DNA from: Sequoia sempervirens
Lineage: Eukaryota; Streptophyta; Pinopsida; Cupressales; Cupressaceae
Direction: 5' to 3'
Length of the DNA: 64,000 nt
NCBI GenBank assembly: GCA_007258455.2
Contig: VDFB02358134.1
Location: 216,365,565 to 216,429,564, forward strand
The notes under the pieces: model-generated
Databases searched by the model: none
What the model was told of the DNA's origin: nothing
Seen by the model: only the letters and a program-made list of their open reading frames with translations
Shown here: piece by piece, positions 31,781-43,526 of the stretch
Numbering within the stretch: the first letter of the stretch is position 1
Layout of the letters: each line of letters begins with the position of its first letter
Program-made: the position numbers and the translations under genes

Positions 31781-33020
31781 TTTTTGTTATAACGTACTTG
31801 AAGTTTTGTCTCCAATAAGGAAGATTAGCCATCAGATGGATTTGATTCTTGGAGCCATTCTGCCAAATAAGGCAGCCCATCAAATGACTCTAGTAGAGAA
31901 TGAAGAGTTGAACAGACAAGTGCAAGAGTTGGTGCAGAAGTGATTGATTCAAGAGATTTTGAGTCCATGTGTAGTACCTACAATACTAGCATCGAAGAAG
32001 GATGGAGAATGGAGGATGTGTATAGACTCCTGAGTTATCAAAAAGATTACTATCGAGTATATATTTACCTTACCGATGATGGATGACATTATGGACTGTT
32101 TGAGTGGAGTTGAGTACTTCACAAAGATAGATTTGAAGATTGCATATCACCAAATCTAGATTAGAGAAGGAGATGAATGGAAGACAGCCTTCAAAACCAA
32201 GGCGGGCTTATATGAGTGGTTAGTCATTCCTTTTGGGCTAACCAATGCACCAAGCACATTTATGTGGCTTATGAATGAGGTATTGTAATAATTTTTAGGA
32301 AAATTTGTTGTTTATTTGGATGATATTTGATTTTTAGTAAGACATTGGAGGAGCACCTGATGCATATCCTAAAACTTTTTGAGAAGCTAAGGGAGAAGTT
32401 GTTGATTAATTTGAAGAAATGTAGTTTTTTGAAGAGGGAGTTGGTGTATCTGAGATTTGTTGTCTCAGTAGAGGGTCTTAAAATGGATCCAGAGAAGGTG
32501 AGAGCTATCATTGAATGGCCTACCTCAAGGAGTGTTACAGAGGTAATATCATTTCATGGTCTAGCAAGTTTTTACAAAAATTTTATTAAGAATTTTAGTA
32601 ATATTTTTGCACCTCTAACTAGAGCAATGAGAGGGGATAGAAATGGTTTTAAATGGACTATAGGAGCAACAAAATATTTTTGATATGTTGAAGAATAAAT
32701 TCATAGAGCAACCTGTTTTAGAACTTTTGGATTTTAATAAGGTCTTTCAAGTAGATTGTAATGCTAGTGGCAGTGCCATAGGAGTCGTTTTGAGTCAAGA
32801 AGGTAGGCATGTTGCCTATTTTAGTGAGAAATTGAATGATGCTAAGAAGAAATATTTTGTCTATGATCAGGAGTTTTATACTATAGTTTAGTCTTCAAAG
32901 AAATGGAGACACTATTTGTTGCCAAAAGAACATTTTTTATATACTGATCATCAGGCTTTGCAGTATCTTAATAGTCAAGGAATGTTGAATCAAAGGCACT
33001 TAAAATGGGTTGAGTTTTTG
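31780..33020 (+). pseudogene. Element D reverse transcriptase and partial RNase H
   Basis: RT blocks in order: [63 protein letters not shown], the active site FVVYLDDI (YLDD intact), NLKKCSFLKRELVYLRF, then FYKNFIKNFSNIFAPLTRAM. A one-base shift near 32680 leads into RNase H: VFQVDCNASGSAIGVVLSQE, VAYFSEKLNDAKKKYFVYDQ, HYLLPKEHFLYTDHQALQYL. The reading stops at HLKWVEFLK. Multiple TAG/TGA stops show decay. Confidence 0.9.
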
Positions 33021-34360
33021 AAAGCGGTTAAGCTCTTCTCCAAGGAACCAATCTCTGATACCAATTATTGAACAAGACAACTGAGACGGGGGAGGGTGAA
33101 TTAGTTGTAGCAGTTTTATATCATTTAAAAATTTCACCAAATGTTAGACCAGCTACCATTCACAAATCCTTTACTCTGCTTATGTGATTAATCATTAAGT
33201 GTAAAAGCAAAAACTAAAAGAAGAAAAAACCATACACACAACACTAGATTTACATGGAAAACCCAATAAGGGAAACACCACAGTGAGAATTAGCTCATAG
33301 TATAAATAATATCAAAACCAAATACAAAGGCTCATTGTCAAAAAATGACTTACTATCCGGAACAAGACTCACTTTCCAATAAGGGTTAACCACCTGGAGG
33401 GATCATTTCCACACAGATATAAAGAAGATAGAAGAGATTTTTTATAGATAGAAGAACAATCTCAATGCAATGGATATTTCCACCACAATTTGCTTGCATG
33501 TACTTGCAGACATGCTTGAATGATAGATTACACCTTCAACTCACTACCTTTGGAAACTCGCCACTTTGAATTTCACACTGATCTACTCAACCACACACTT
33601 TATTTCACATCTATCTTTCTTGTTCTCTCGTTTCACAAATATCTCAACCTATATTTATACCATCTTCAACTTTGGAACTCATTGAAAGTCGGCCACACAC
33701 CATTTGTATTTACAAATTCAAATTAGGTCGGTGCCAAAACATTCTATGGTGGAATTAGAATAAGGGAGACCCAAGCACACACTTAATGAGGACCTAAATA
33801 AGTCCTAGCATGCCTCAACATGCTTTCATGAACTTTGTAAGTAGTTTTTAACACAAGGTCAACCAATACCAATGTAAAACACATAAATCAATTAAGCACA
33901 CACAACCTTAACACGTTCCAATCTTTTTGATCAACAAATTTCACTTGAACACAACCTCTTCAACTCATCCTACGAACCGCAAGTCATAAAACCCGAACAA
34001 GAATAAATCTAGAGCAACTACATTTCTCTTGGACCTCATCTAGATACATAGAAAAGCTCAATTCACAACTAGTGTAACATATCTCACATTGTACAATGAT
34101 CTAGAAACCCAACATCTGGATATAGCAACTTCCAATAGCCATGATCAATACCTCAAATCCTTACTAGGATAGCAACAAATCCCAGAGCAAATGGGCCAAA
34201 GAAAACACTGAATACCTACAACCTTTCTTTATTACAATTTTCTCAATATCCTCAACATATACAACCAATAACCAACATTCATGACATCAATTACAACAAC
34301 AACCAGTTGATAACCAATTAACCAGTTGACATCAATGACAACACCTTCATACTTGCAACA
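33021..34360 (-). mobile_element. Copia 5' LTR with primer site and short leader, minus strand
   Basis: LTR 33069-34360 (about 1292 bp): minus strand starts TGTTGCAAGTATGAAGG and ends TCAGTTGTCTTGTTCA. Next to it is the primer site TGGTATCAGA (33063-33054), then about 33 nt of leader before the RNase H of element D. It shares several blocks with the 3' LTR of element E, including the terminal C-run motif. The remainder of the element is absent. Confidence 0.75.
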
Positions 34361-34547
34361 TTAATATTGTATGGGTTGTCTCCAAAACATATCCAAAAAT
34401 AAAGGGATTTAGTTTTGGATCAACATATGCTATGTTAGGGCCTAAATTCATCACAACACATCCTTCAAGATAAAATTAATTGAACAAGATCAATGGCAGA
34501 GATTGAAACAAATCAAGTCGGGCCAAATAGTATCACTACCCTTAACA
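34361..34547. other. Unassigned gap between copia LTR and element C
   Basis: About 190 bp of AT-rich sequence. It does not match the part of C's 3' LTR that should precede 44795, so the 5' LTR of C appears truncated here. Confidence 0.5.
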
Positions 34548-34963
34548 CTCTCATTAAGTTTTCTCCAAGTTCTCCTTGTACTTTCTCATAGTTTGTGTTC
34601 TCTATTTTATCATTCTCTTAAATAGACCTTGGATCTGGGTTAAAAAGTGAAACTTCATTTCACCCGCCTGAGTTCTTGAGCTCTTTGTTGCTCAGGACGC
34701 TAGTGCGCCATTTTGAGACTAGAGTGTTGTGCTAGCATCCTAAATCTACACTGTCATCCTTTGGCCAAGAACTCCTCTGTTGGAGGAAAAAATCTAGAAG
34801 TTCCGCTCTCCCTAGAACTAAAGTAGTCCTTTCTGATAATTAGTTTCACTCTCTTTGCAATTTCTTCATCCCGCTTATGTTGAGGTGGATAAGGTTAGTT
34901 CGTTCTTTGGGATTCTCTTGAGAATGAAGAGACTCATGTGCAGATAATCCCCCTTATCTCACA
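34548..34963 (+). repeat. Truncated 5' LTR of element C
   Basis: Aligns to 44795-45205: TTCTCCTTGTACTTTCTCAT, GTTAAAAAGTGAAACTTC, TTGTTGCTCAGGAC, CATCCTTTGGCC, TAATTAGTTT and the end CCCCCTTATCTCACA. About 830 bp of the 5' portion is missing. Confidence 0.9.
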
Positions 34964-34966
34964 TTT

Positions 34967-34986
34967 TGGTGAGCCTGATGTGAACC
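34967..34986 (+). promoter_or_regulatory. Primer-binding site of element C
   Basis: TGGTGAGCCTGATGTGAACC, three bases after the LTR end. It is the same type as in element A (TGGTGAACCCGACGTGAAG). Confidence 0.8.
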
Positions 34987-35052
34987 ATGTCAGATCTATT
35001 TTTATAATGTTTCCATGTCTATTATAATGATTTCTCTAAGGAATATTTTGGC

Positions 35053-35580
35053 ATGTTGGATGACACTCTAGATGATTTCTTAGAAGTGTCTTCCCCTATC
35101 CGTAAATCTTTCGAGCAAACCTCTTCTCTGCAAGCTAATGAGTTAGTAAATGTTGTGGTGGTCTCTATCGCTCCTCCAAGTCCTCTGAAACCCGCCATTT
35201 ACTTGACCCTAGCTAGCTCTTCTCCTAAGAAGGATTGTTTTGTCTATGGGATTTCATATCGTGATGATTCACCAAACTTGTATTCAAGGCTCATAAAAGC
35301 TACAGACTCTACTTCTTACAATGCCATTGGGCACACATATAATACAAGAAGAAACAAACATAATTTGGATCAACAACCTTTTGTTCCTGCATTTCAAGTT
35401 CCTACTTCTTTACCACCTTCTCAACCAAGTCTTTCTTTTAGCACCTAAACCTGTAATTAAAGCACTAGGTGATTATGACCTCGTCGAGCAACCCTGTGTT
35501 ACCCCAGCTAAGATCTCACTTTGGGATTTGCTTCAAACTGCCCCAGTTTATCAAGAAATGCTTCAGGAATCCTTGTAGAA
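35053..35580 (+). pseudogene. Element C gag remnant and gag-protease linker
   Basis: An ATG at 35053 begins LDDTLDDFLEVSSPIRKSF, followed by Ser/Pro-rich linker, then across a frame change the pre-protease motif AKISLWDLLQTAPVYQEMLQ. The capsid core (ALxWF...W..L...F) seen in elements A and B is not present anywhere between the primer site and this motif. About 2 kb of gag sequence present in A is missing in C. C would need Gag from elsewhere. Confidence 0.7.
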
Positions 35581-35689
35581 AATTCTCTTTCCTACCTCTG
35601 CTAGGCCGATGGATGTTAATGCACTGATGGCCCATATTCATGCAAATTCACTGAATATTACGTTCTATCCATAAGAACTCCCGCCTTTG

Positions 35690-36330
35690 GATGTGTGGAA
35701 GCAAGCAGATCCTTTAGTGATTATAGTTAATGTTAATACTATTGGTATTAGGTGTACCCTCGTTGACACTGTTTCAATTCTCAACATTTTGGTATTGACC
35801 TACTACCTAATATTAAAGTTGATTCATCTTCTCTAGCTACTTCTTCTTTGTACATTCATGGGTTCAATAACATCGACCGCCAAGCTCTAGGCATGATAAT
35901 ATTGTCTTTGTGGCTAGGCCTCGTTACCTTACCCACTTTGGTTTATGTGATTCCTAGCCCCTTACCCTACAATATTCTTTTGGGGAGACCTTGGATTCAT
36001 GCTATGGGTGTCATAAATTCTACTTTACATCATTCTCTAAAGTTTATTGCAAACAATCGTGTGGCCACGGTCAAAGCTAACCCAGAAGCTATTCACCTTT
36101 GTGAACTAGCGGTCACTGGTGGGGTTTCAGTTGTCTTCACTCTTAAAAATTATATTCCATCTTTAACTTCATATGCTATGATGTGTTCCTCAGAGATACC
36201 CTCTATGGAGGTTTTCCCCAAAGTGAACATCGTTAAAGAGGAACCATCTCAAGCAAAAATTCTTAATTCTTCCCCACCTACCTCTTCTTCTGAATCAAAT
36301 GCCTTCCTTGGTGATGATTAGGGGTCTTTG
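35690..36330 (+). pseudogene. Element C aspartic protease
   Basis: The active-site strand reads IGIRCTLVDTVSILNILV: the motif is DTV where aspartic proteases have D-T/S-G, so the catalytic Gly is lost. After a frameshift near 35840, the ORF 35848-36321 carries SLYIHGFNNIDRQALGMI, LVYVIPSPLPYNILLGRPWI and HAMGVINSTLHHSLKF. These match the second half of Tat proteases (compare LLLGRPWIHAMKVV in A). A Ser/Pro/Glu-rich linker follows. Confidence 0.8.
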
Positions 36331-37146
36331 GAATTCTCTAAATTCTTTATTGGAGAATACAAAGTGAGCCCCACTCATCTAAAACTTTTGATAACCTCGA
36401 ATTCCTTTGATAAAAATGCGAATGATACTCTTGTTAAGGAGGAAAACTGTGATCTTGTTCAAGAGACTAGTTCTTCCCCTGCTAAGGAGGATAGTTTTGC
36501 TCCTACAAAGGAGGTTAATTTTTGTGAATTGAGTAAAGGATATGATTTTTCTCTCGTAGATGCATTCGATGTTCACTAGTGGAACAAAGCTCTCTACGTG
36601 TAACAACCGCCCTCTGAAGTTTTACAAACCCGCTATGGTTTTGGATATAGACTCGCTTCTCAGTATGGCTACAAGTGAAAAGTCCTTAGACGTATTGAGC
36701 AAGGAATACAAGTCCCTATCCAATTCAAGCCTCATAAGCATTATCTGGGTTTGGGATGCTCTGTTGAATAATCTAAGCAAAAACCTTGGTGGATTATTAA
36801 CATGATTTTGGTTGAACCACTTAATTTGGTCCATCTTGAACTAATAGAGGACGAGGTACAGGATGAGAAAGTCCCTTTAGATGTCTTATCTTCAGATGAA
36901 GCACTTGAGGAATTCTTAGGTACCTACTCCCATTTTCCTCCTTTCCATCATAAAAAAGAATTCCCATATCACCTAAATGAACGAGCATATTTTGGAGAAT
37001 TTTTCTTGAGTGTTGATGAGGAGGACCCTCTAGCTAATGTTCAAGATGACATCTTCATATCGCATCTTGTAGATCGTAGTTCCCTCCTCAAGGGAGATAC
37101 TACTGAAATCTCTATGGATCCTAAGTCTTCTGAAAAAGATGATTAA
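36328..37146 (+). pseudogene. Element C post-protease linker with G-patch
   Basis: Frame 36328-36579 is acidic linker. In another frame 36600-36760 reads QTRYGFGYRLASQYGYK, then LRRIEQGIQVPIQF and HYLGLG. This resembles a G-patch (aromatic-Gly start, GYKGKGLG core here degraded to GYK*KVL, then EQGI). Frame 36802-37146 is an acidic region (EDEVQDEKVPLDVLSSDEAL) ending near the RT. The layout equals that of element A, where the G-patch is better preserved. Confidence 0.65.
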
Positions 37147-38110
37147 GATTGGAAAGTGCCTTTCTTCGGAAGAAGCAGAGGAACATTATGATCCCCTACA
37201 TTCTCATCCAGATATCTTTGCTTGGATGTATGAGGACATGCCCAGTATAGATGAATCTATAGTGATTCATAATATTGTCTTATGTCCCCACACTAAGCTG
37301 GTTATGCAGAAAATCCGAAAGATTAATCCCAAGGTTGCATTGTTTGTTAAGAATGAGATAGAGAAGTTGTTGAAAGCAAGCTTTATCCATCCAATAGACT
37401 ACTCCCCTTGGATCCAAATATTGTCGTTCTTAGTAAACTTGATGATTGTATTCATATAGGCATTGACTTTCATGACCTTAGTAAGGCTTCTCTTAAAGAT
37501 AATTTTCCATTACCTAATATAGATATGATTGTGGATTCAAATGTAGGCCATGCCTTGTTATCTTTCATGGATGGTTTCTCATATTACAATCAGATCTATA
37601 TTAATTTGGAGGATCAGTACAAGACAACCTTCACTACCCCTTGGGGTACTTTCTGTTATGTGGTCATGCTCTTTGGGTTAAAGAATGCGGGAGCTACTTA
37701 CCAATGGTCATTCCAATGGGAAATGACCCTAATATTTCATGATTTTATTCATAAGATTCTAGAATACTATACTGATGCCATCTTGGAGAACTCCATAACC
37801 CACAGGATCATGTGAAGAACCTTCATCTTATTTTTGAGAGGCTTCGACTCTATAAGATGAGGCTTAATCCTCTTAAGTGTTTCTTCAATGTAGATGTGAG
37901 CAAACTTCTGGGATTTATAGTCTCTCATCATGGAATTGAAGTTGACACAAATAAGATCGATGCAATTATTAACATGCCTCCACCTAGGAATATCACTGAG
38001 TTGCAAAGTTTACTAGAGAAGATTCAGGAAATTCAAATATTCATATCTCAAATGGCTAATCATACCCTTCCTTTCACTTGTTTGTTAAAGAAAGATGTTT
38101 GCTAAGTTAT
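37139..38110 (+). pseudogene. Element C reverse transcriptase
   Basis: Frame 37139-37459 gives the entry (FAWMYEDMPSIDESIVIHNI, AGFIHP-like ASFIHPIDYSPW). A frameshift near 37420 leads to CIHIGIDFHDLSKASLKDNF, SFMDGFSYYNQIYINLEDQY, WGTFCYVVMLFGLKNAGATY and the palm. The active site reads LEYYTDAILENS where relatives have YVDD. Two catalytic residues are changed, so this RT is inactive. Another shift near 37812 continues with MRLNPLKCFFNVDVSKLLGF and IVSHHGIEVDTNKIDAI, the thumb. Confidence 0.9.
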
Positions 38111-38600
38111 ATGGGACAAAGAGTGCCAGAAAGCTTTTGAGTCAATCAAAGCCTATTTGGCCAATCCTCCCGTATTAATTCCATTTATGCAGGATAGACC
38201 CTTTTTTCTTTACCTCATAGCATCACCATATGCTTTGGCAGCTTTACTTCCTCGGTAAGATGATGTTGGGAAAGAGAGAGCAGTCTACTACATTAGTCAT
38301 ATCTTGGCTGATTATGAAACTCGTTACTCCTCCATGGAGAAGCAATGTCTTGCTCTCATCTTTGCTAAACAGAAGCTAAGGCACTAGATTCTTCATGCTA
38401 AAACACATGTCATTGCAAAAAGTGACCTTCTAAAGCATTTTTTCTCTAGTACCAACCTTGCTGGGAGGTTAGTGAAATGGTTGATGCTACTCTCTAAGTT
38501 TGACATAAAATTTATTACTCAAAAATTGATAAAGGGTCAAGCGGTTGCCGATAAATTGGCAGATGCTCCCTCGTCTCACTCCTTCTCGAGCTTGGATTTG
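38110..38600 (+). pseudogene. Element C RT-associated RNase H
   Basis: Reads DKECQKAFESIKAYLANPPV, PFFLYLIASPYALAALLPR, GKERAVYYISHILADYETRY, SSMEKQCLALIFAKQKLRH, then the tether GRLVKWLMLLSKFDIKFITQ and KGQAVADKLADAPSSH. The catalytic Asp position after LYL is replaced (IASPYALAAL; compare YITTTHSSLGALL in element A). A few stops interrupt it (38102, 38258, 38385). Confidence 0.85.
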
Positions 38601-38629
38601 TTTCTTGATGAGAACATTCTTATAATCAA

Positions 38630-39000
38630 TTATGACCTCAAATGGAAAATGTACTTCGATGGATCGAGATGTCAGACTGGCTCTAGAGTAGGCATGGTTC
38701 TAATATCACCCGAAGGTAAGCTAGTCCCTCTCTCCTTTTGATTGGAATTTCCTTGCACTAATAACATTGTTGAGTATGAAGCCCTCTTTGTTGGCTTGTG
38801 TGCCATGATTGCACTAAAAATAATACATCTTTGTATACTGGGTGATTCTAAGCTTATTGTGAATCAAATTATGGGAGCCTATCAAGCTAAGAAAGTAAGT
38901 TGTCTTTATATCGAGACCTTGCTTTGTCCTTACTTAAATAGTTCTCCTCTTTCACAATAGATAGGTTCCCTAGGAGATAAAATAGACATGAAAATGCCAT
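38630..39000 (+). pseudogene. Element C second RNase H
   Basis: Follows the first RNase H directly, as in element A: LKWKMYFDGSRCQTGSRVGM, LISPEGKLVPLSF, a TGA at about 38739, then LEFPCTNNIVEYEALFVGLC and LGDSKLIVNQIMGAYQAKK. The first three acidic positions (YFDG, VEYEAL, GDSKL) are present. The domain's last acidic motif is lost in a deletion and frameshift after 38960. Confidence 0.85.
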
Positions 39001-40400
39001 GGTAAGCTTTGCTTCCCTGGTACCTTCAGATGAGGATACGAAAGAATACCACTTTGTGGTTCAAGTCCTTTGGTCTCTGACTATTTTCAATCAACCTGAA
39101 CTTGATGCTTTTGTGTGTTCTCACGTAGACTTGAGAGAATGGTTTTATAATATTTACAATTACCTGAAGATTGGAAACTTTCATGATGATGCAAAAAAAA
39201 TGATCTCACTTGTATACGAAAGCTTTCAGTCTGTCATGTTATCTTGCATAATGTTCTCTATCAAAAGTCTTATAACAGATTTTTTCTTCGATGTCTCACT
39301 AAAGTGGAAATACCCCTTGCCCTTAAAGAATTCCATTCGGGCTCTCGAGGTGGACATTTTGGTGGTAAATCCCTGGTGAGGAAGTTGATACACATGGGGT
39401 ACTTTTGGTAAATGATGGAAAAAGATTCCTTCGATTTTGTTAAAAAGTGTCCACAATGTCAACAATATAGTCATCTTATTCATGCACCTGCACAGGAGTT
39501 GCAAAACTAGACCTCTCCTTGGCCATTTGCAAAATGGGTGTTGGATATTATTGAAAAAATATCACCTCCTTCTTCTAAAGGACATACTTTTATTATCACT
39601 GCTATAGATTACTTCACAAAGTGGGTCAAATCCATCTCACTTCGATCCACGAGCATTGAGGCTATTTCTAGTTTTCTCTTAAACAACATTATTTCTTGTT
39701 TTGGATTGCCTGCTACACTTGTTTCTGATAATGGTACACCATTCAAGAACAAGGAAGTGAAGCAATTCCTAGAGAAATTTCACATTCAACATAGATTTTA
39801 TACACTATACTATCCTCAATCCAATGGCCAAGCAGAAGTGTCTAATAAGACTCTTGAGCTCATTCTTCGCAAGACAGTTAATAAACATGGTAAGGATTGG
39901 CATAGTCAATTGACATGTATGCTTTGTGGGCCTATCACACGAGTGTTTGTACAGTAATGGGAACAATGCCTTATGACCTCATGTATGGTACTGAAGCTAT
40001 CATGCCTTTAGAGTTGGATATTATGTCTTTGTGGGTTTCCCTAAAAGGGTTAATCAATGATGAAACTTATTGAGCTAATCATTTGCATCAACTAGCAATA
40101 CTCAATGAGCACCAATTATAGGCCCTCGATCATCTTAAAGCTTATCAATGATTATTATCCAGGAAATATAATCAAAGTGTACTTCCTAGAACTTTCAAGA
40201 TAGGTGACCTGGTTCTCTACAAGAATTAGAGAAATGTAAATGCATCACCTGATCAACGGGAAAAAATTAGTCCTAATTGGTTAGGCCTTTACATTGTCAT
40301 CTTTGTGTATGGTTTGAGTGCCTATGGATTATCATCTATGGATGGGACACCCTTTAAAGAACCTATTAATGCAATGCATCTTCATCGATACTATGCGTAG
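39000..40400 (+). pseudogene. Element C integrase
   Basis: The zinc region is decayed (WKYPLPLKNSIRALEVDILV, with CPQCQQYSHLIHAPAQELQN beyond a shift). Frame 39538-39957 carries the catalytic core with all three acids: ITAIDYFTKWVKS, TLVSDNGTPFKN and YPQSNGQAEVSNKT. After further stops the C-terminal module reads PRTFKIGDLVLYKN, SPNWLGLYIVIFVYGLSAYG and ends NAMHLHRYYA at TAG 40398-40400. The triad is intact, in contrast to element A. Confidence 0.88.
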
Positions 40401-40755
40401 TGTCTAGTGTGTCATATGTGTGGTGTTCACTCTTTAAGGGTTGTAGCATTGCATATGTTGAAATTATTCATTAACACATCATGATTTTTTTTGTGCTATC
40501 ATGTTATCATGTGTGTGTCATACATACATGTATCCTACTATGTTGTGTATCCATGCATTACATTATATCTTTTAAGGTAGTTAGATCATTATTGTATTTA
40601 ATTAGCATACATCCATGTGTGTTCATTAAATCATGATAGCATCTAATGTAAACATACATCCATACACATATATAATATCCATAGCATCAACATATGTATT
40701 AATGTAAAGAAACATACACATCGAAGTATACAATGCCATAATGTCATAATCAACA

Positions 40756-40787
<32 letters not shown>

Positions 40788-40873
40788 CAAATGTCATGTA
40801 CATGTATTGGGACACTATCTTCAAAAAATGAGTGGCTACTAAATATGTGTATCAATGACTGTACAAAAAATAT
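40401..40873. repeat. AT-rich spacer with (TA)n microsatellite, element C
   Basis: A 28-bp TA run at 40760-40787 lies in a stretch rich in CATACATA, ATGTGTG and ATACAT motifs. It separates the integrase stop from the 3' end of the antisense ORF. The same layout occurs in element A around 678-1140. Confidence 0.8.
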
Positions 40874-43478
40874 CTACAAATATATATCATGACTACAAAA
40901 CTGTACAAAATGGGAGCTCTCTATGGTTGAGGCATGTGGCTTCCAAAACCCTCTAGCTCTGGTTGTGGTTGTGGCCTGGGAAGGGGCTACATGGTGGAGA
41001 TGAATCTGGAGCAGTGCGAGTGTGATCCAAACAGGGTTACGCGCATCCCCCTGATCTCTCCTTGAAGAGAGCACATTTTCATCTACACCTACATCATCTC
41101 TTGCTATAGCTACTAATCACCTACTAGAATCATGGCTACCAGGTATCTTGCAAGGTCATCGAGACAACTCTAAAGGGTGTCACGTGCCTGCTCGATGGCA
41201 TCAACCCTTGTCACAACTACGTCTCACTCTGCGAGTGTCATCCACAACTCCCCCAACAGTTGGTCATGTTGCCCTTGCACTATGGTTCCATCAGTCATCC
41301 TTTGCACCACCTCTGCTTGTTCCTCCTTGTATGCAGTCCTCAAATGTGCTATCAGCTCGAAAAGGTGGACATGTCATCTTGTTGAAGCTAGTCGGTAGGC
41401 ATCTAGAACTGTCCCCTGGATAACATAGCAGGGTCCACCTCTAATATGCATTGGGTGAAGAACACAATCCATCCCTGAGGATCCACTACAAACACAGAAG
41501 CAAAAGGTAAATTAGTATCATAGAGTGTATAAAATTGAAACATGATATGTATGTACATTAGATAAAAATTGGAAATGCTAAAATAAAGCAACATAAATAA
41601 TTATCATACTTGGGTCCCTTGACTGCTAGAATGGGTCAGGGGAAGGAGGTACACTCAGTCCTGCATAGCCGGTGTCAAGAGTCACCCTAGATGTGGCAAG
41701 GTCTAGTGGGGCTGATGAAATAGGAGTGGTTGGTGGACGGGATGACATCCTTTGTTGCCTCCTAGATCTTAACAGTGTCGCCCTAGCCTCCTCAACCTAC
41801 TCATGCTCTTCCTTGCTGCTACTGCCTTTGCACCTCCGCCTCTATCTAGGTGGCTATGGAGGCATGTCCCACTGCAAGCTAGGATCCCCCTGGGGGTATT
41901 CGCTGGAAAAATTAGGGTAGGATGGTGTGTCTCCCACCACGTCCGAAAGGCTTGGTCCATGCTGATGTTGTTTAATGTGCCCATCAGTGGCAGGTCAATG
42001 TCATCAACATCATCATCAGAGAGGTCCACATTCGCCAGGGTAGGGCACAAATAGTCCTCAGTCCTCGTCATGCTCCATACAGCTCAAGTGTATGTCGGCA
42101 CAGGAGGATGAATGGTTTGAACCTGCCCGTGCTGCCATATAACTCGACTCCAATAGTATGGCATGATGATATAATCAATGTGCCTGAGGATGAATCGGTC
42201 ATGCTACAAGTTTTAGAGGAACCAGCGATCATCCACCCACAAGAAGTACTGATAGGGTCTCCATCTAATCTTATCTGGTGTCAATGTATAGAACTATAGC
42301 GACCAAAATTGTAGGTCGCCATGCCTCCACTGCTACGTGCCCATACTAGTGGGCCATTGGGATAACATAGTTCCGCACTTACAGATATCCCTCTAGCTTG
42401 GTGCACATGATGTGGGTGTAAGCCCACACCTAGAGGAGCATGTATGTGGTTAGACTACAATACTCATAATGGACATACCAGTTGAGCTCCTAGTAGAGGT
42501 GCGCAATCATGTTGCACCCCCATGAGAATATGGTTTGTCGCTCCACCATCACCTGAATGGTATGGACAAGGCCCCCATGCAAGTGGGATCCCCACACATC
42601 AATGGTGACCCTCATGGAGATAGTAACCACCATGATATGACATATCAGAGGGGTAGTGGTTTGGGCTTGGTTGAACTACCAGGTGTAAATGTTCCTGGTC
42701 CTATCCCCACTATTCGTCCAGATGGAGCAGTATAGGACTCCACTTGATCACTCTTATGGTGAGTGAGAATCATCAATCACCACCTGTCAGCCACGGATGG
42801 GAAGTATAAGGATACGGTAGACATCCTGGATAGTGTAATGGTCATCTCTCTAGTCAGTAACTGGAAGCTAGAGGTAGTGGCGTCCCATTGCTCCATCACC
42901 ACCATCAACATGCGGTTGTGGTACAACATCTTTGGCATGGTATATATGTGCCAGAGCCCGACCCACTGTAGGAGGTAGACCTCATCATTAGTCATCCAAT
43001 CCCTCTGATCTTGCAATAGGTGAAGCACCTGCCCTTTGGGATGCTCCCTGATCTTTGGATAGTCTTGCGAAAAAATAAGCAAATGTGTGTCGGTATGCAA
43101 CAAATTATGAAAAATCTAAGTAAAAAATATTTAAGGATGCATGTGCGCCACACAGGCATCCCAATTCGCCATTAATGGCATAGGGCCAACAACACGCCCC
43201 CTGGATGCTAGCATGTCCTTGGGACACCAGTGCCCATCCTAAATGCCAACGTGTGCTAAAGACGTGTGTGCACACACAGGATAGTTGCGCACCAACAATT
43301 CCAAAATCATATAAAAAATCATTAAAAAATGATTAATGAAGTGGTTTTCGGGCCTACCTGGTCGACCTTGACGCCCTAAGCAATGTCTACACGTAGCTGG
43401 TCCAACCTCGGATCCTCGTAACCATGTCTGCTTGGTATTTTGATGAATTTCTCTCACAAAAGTCAGCAAAATCCTCAT
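40874..43478 (-). pseudogene. Plant mobile domain (aminotransferase-like/MAIN-like) protein, antisense inside element C
   Basis: ATG at 43476-43478 starts MRILLTFVREIHQNTKQ, then a possible GT splice donor near 43360 and acceptor near 43119. The domain follows: MTNDEVYLLQWVGLWHI, MVVMEQWDATTSSFQLLTRE, MTITLSRMSTVSLYFPSVAD. This is the typical PMD opening (family form F-LP-GEMT-TL-DV). After stops come IFSWGCNMIAHLY, ELNWYVHYEYCSLTTYMLL, VWAYTHIM and MDQAFRTWWETHHPTLIFP. A coiled coil (AYKEEQAEVVQRMTDGTIVQ) and a Pro/Gln-rich tail end it near 40874. PMD proteins of plants are linked to gene silencing and also occur in transposons. Several stops make it non-coding now. Confidence 0.82.
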
Positions 43479-43518
43479 GATGAATAGTGCAAATGACCCT
43501 TCTCGGGGCCCACTTAGG

Positions 43519-43526
43519 TATATATA
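43519..43526 (-). promoter_or_regulatory. TATA box for the antisense PMD gene
   Basis: CTATATATACC on minus, about 41 bp upstream of the ATG, flanked by GC-rich GGGCC and AGTGGGCCCCGAG. The location suggests an own promoter, separate from the LTR. Confidence 0.6.

Larger units (their letters stand above)
29591..33020 (+). mobile_element. Element D: Ty3/gypsy retrotransposon with iMet-type primer site, 3' part missing
   Basis: LTR (29591-30444), primer site, gag (internally shortened), protease, RT and the first part of RNase H, all on plus. The reading ends at HLKWVEFLK near 33020, where a copia leader on the other strand begins. Integrase and 3' LTR are absent. The primer site and single RNase H separate it from the Tat elements. 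A chromovirus-type relative is likely, but without integrase or chromodomain this cannot be confirmed. Confidence 0.8.
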
